A DNA stretch of 28,340 nt from positions 1 to 28,340 of the IMG/VR virus record IMGVR_UViG_3300028837_002679, one strand, 5' to 3'. Positions 27,635 to 28,340 of this stretch are shown one piece after another. This DNA comes from a virus. The stretch's first letter is position 1. Each line of letters begins with the position of its first letter. A program made the translations under genes and the position numbers. The notes under the pieces are model-generated. The model worked only from the letters and a program-made list of their open reading frames with translations. It was not told where the DNA came from and ran no database searches.

Positions 27635-28028
27635 TCACATTTATAGTCGTTTCGCCACGTGGCATTCGGCCAGTGAGAGTCATGAACGTGCGGATTAGAC
27701 TCTCAAGGTCGCTCACTCGTTCAATCTTTATCTTGCCATCTTTTGCTTTGTCTTTGAATTGTACGATCAGGTCCTCGATTATCTCGGCAGCTACGTCCTC
27801 GATTTGACGTAGCGCGTGAGCTGTTGTTTCTTTTAGCTCTTCAGTTCGTTCTTTACGAAACTCATCTGCCCGATCTTTCCATTGGAACTTTTTATACCAG
27901 GCCCAGAATGTGCGTACCCCAACGCCAACCTTATCAGCTACATATTGCGCCGTTGCATCATTAGTCTGGGCGCCTTTTAGTAAAAATAGCTCATAGGCTA
28001 ATTGCTGAGTTAGATTTTCCTTAAGCAT
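27543..28028 (-). CDS. Terminase small subunit (HTH DNA-binding)
   Basis: 161 residues; ATG preceded by GTGAGGTGATAAC. Residues 22-55 (TNDATAQYVADKVGVGVRTF followed by WAWYKKFQWKDRADEF) are the classic HTH of small terminases and related phage proteins ('..eiA..lgvs.rTi..W.kk..W..r...'). A coiled central helix (LKETTAHALRQIEDVAAEII) would oligomerise the ring, and the C-terminus (IPRPGSTDESDQDPGFW) is acidic and flexible as in terminases that contact the large subunit. It has its own promoter and is 7.6 kb from the large subunit gene. Confidence 0.72.
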   Translation of the reverse strand: MLKENLTQQLAYELFLLKGAQTNDATAQYVADKVGVGVRTFWAWYKKFQWKDRADEFRKERTEELKETTAHALRQIEDVAAEIIEDLIVQFKDKAKDGKIKIERVSDLESLIRTFMTLTGRMPRGETTINVITAIPRPGSTDESDQDPGFWADKPKLPPHS

Positions 28029-28045
28029 GTTATCACCTCACATTA

Positions 28046-28074
28046 ACATTACCAGAGATACGCGGCGATGTCAA
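28046..28074 (-). promoter_or_regulatory. Sigma-70-type promoter for the small terminase gene
   Basis: Minus strand -35 TTGACA (28074-28069), 17-bp spacer, -10 TAATGT (28051-28046). The predicted start is only about 10 bases from the ribosome-binding site, so the leader is very short. Confidence 0.72.
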
Positions 28075-28121
28075 TGTAAATGGTGATGAGGATACGGATG
28101 ATGCCGTACCATGCTAGGCCC

Positions 28122-28209
28122 GTGCGCAGAGCAGCGGGAGTTTGTAGTTAAGCTATCCCACGTATTCCTGGCTAGCTCTGTTAATTGTATCGCCCGCTGC
28201 TCAGCGCAC
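28122..28209. other. Long imperfect hairpin next to the small terminase gene
   Basis: 17-base arms GTGCGCAGAGCAGCGGG (28122-28138) and CCCGCTGCTCAGCGCAC (28193-28209) pair with a single A-A mismatch around a 54-base loop, which itself contains AGCTA/TAGCT (28151-28155, 28173-28177). It lies in a 312-base stretch (28029-28340) with no gene. A structured RNA or a packaging/recognition site are possible; no known RNA family recognised. Confidence 0.6.
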
Positions 28210-28250
28210 TACCGTGTGTAATAACGCGTATCCCATCTTGTCCAGTTGTG

Positions 28251-28278
28251 TTGCGCATCCTCAGAGCAGGAAGCGCAA
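28251..28278 (+). terminator. Possible terminator hairpin
   Basis: Arms TTGCGC-A-TCCT and AGGA-A-GCGCAA around a 6-base loop, followed by ATTTATTTATTATATT. The T-run is broken by A residues, so termination on the plus strand is only a possibility. Confidence 0.35.
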
Positions 28279-28340
28279 GATTTATTTATTATATTCCCAT
28301 CCCACCCACCCTCATGACATGCTTGGCGACCCGATGATGC

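Noticed and set aside
28029-28340. tRNA or known structured RNA at the right end
   Set aside because: The hairpin does not form a cloverleaf, has no T-psi-C-like segment, and matches no RNA class I can identify.

Overview
The window is a stretch of a tailed-phage or prophage genome (Caudoviricetes type, HK97-like head) from a bacterial host. The head genes are recognisable: small and large terminase, portal, XkdF-type head protease, scaffold, major capsid protein, head-tail connectors and a beta-helix tail spike. Several promoters match the bacterial sigma-70 consensus almost perfectly (TTGACA, 17 bp, TATAAT or close), and ribosome-binding sites are strong AGGAGG-like, with TTG or GTG starts in places. 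I cannot name the host. No integrase, tRNA, rRNA, CRISPR array or IS transposase is visible.

Layout from the right end, in the direction of most transcription (minus strand). A 312-base gene-free stretch at 28029-28340 holds a long imperfect hairpin and a promoter that drives a small-terminase-like gene (27543-28028, minus). Next is a rightward block (23904-27634, plus): a small ribbon-helix-helix regulator with its own terminator, a replication initiator carrying a lambda-like array of palindromic iterons inside its coding sequence, a WYL-type HTH fragment, small Cys-rich proteins and an MmcB-like nuclease. A control region at 23748-24202 separates it from a leftward accessory block (20629-23747): HTH protein, small unknowns, a LSm-like protein, a secreted lipoprotein nuclease, a SLATT-like membrane protein and a proline-rich peptide.

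A strong promoter at 20560-20588 and a structured leader start the leftward structural operon: two small genes, large terminase, portal, a three-part ASCH-like/DNA ligase/3'-phosphoesterase-like protein, two retropepsin-like aspartic proteases, a nucleotidyltransferase/zinc/XkdF-protease fusion and a 67-aa protein. A second promoter (11385-11413) and a second structured leader with a textbook attenuator layout precede the scaffold and major capsid genes. The decoration-like, connector, closure, tail and fibre genes follow and run off the left edge.

Most unusual points: (1) the head-maturation cassette, with a LigD-like ligase and two retropepsins between portal and XkdF protease, and a C-terminal tail shared by the ligase and the first retropepsin; (2) the XkdF protease domain apparently split between the 626-aa protein and the N-terminus of the scaffold, with a promoter and attenuator RNA between the halves; (3) a candidate replication origin of palindromic iterons inside the initiator gene; (4) a dispersed 24-bp repeat with a 15-bp palindromic core at three loci; (5) small and large terminase genes separated by the whole replication block; (6) a large terminase that seems to lack the end of its nuclease domain. 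All functional calls come from reading motifs; no database search was run.
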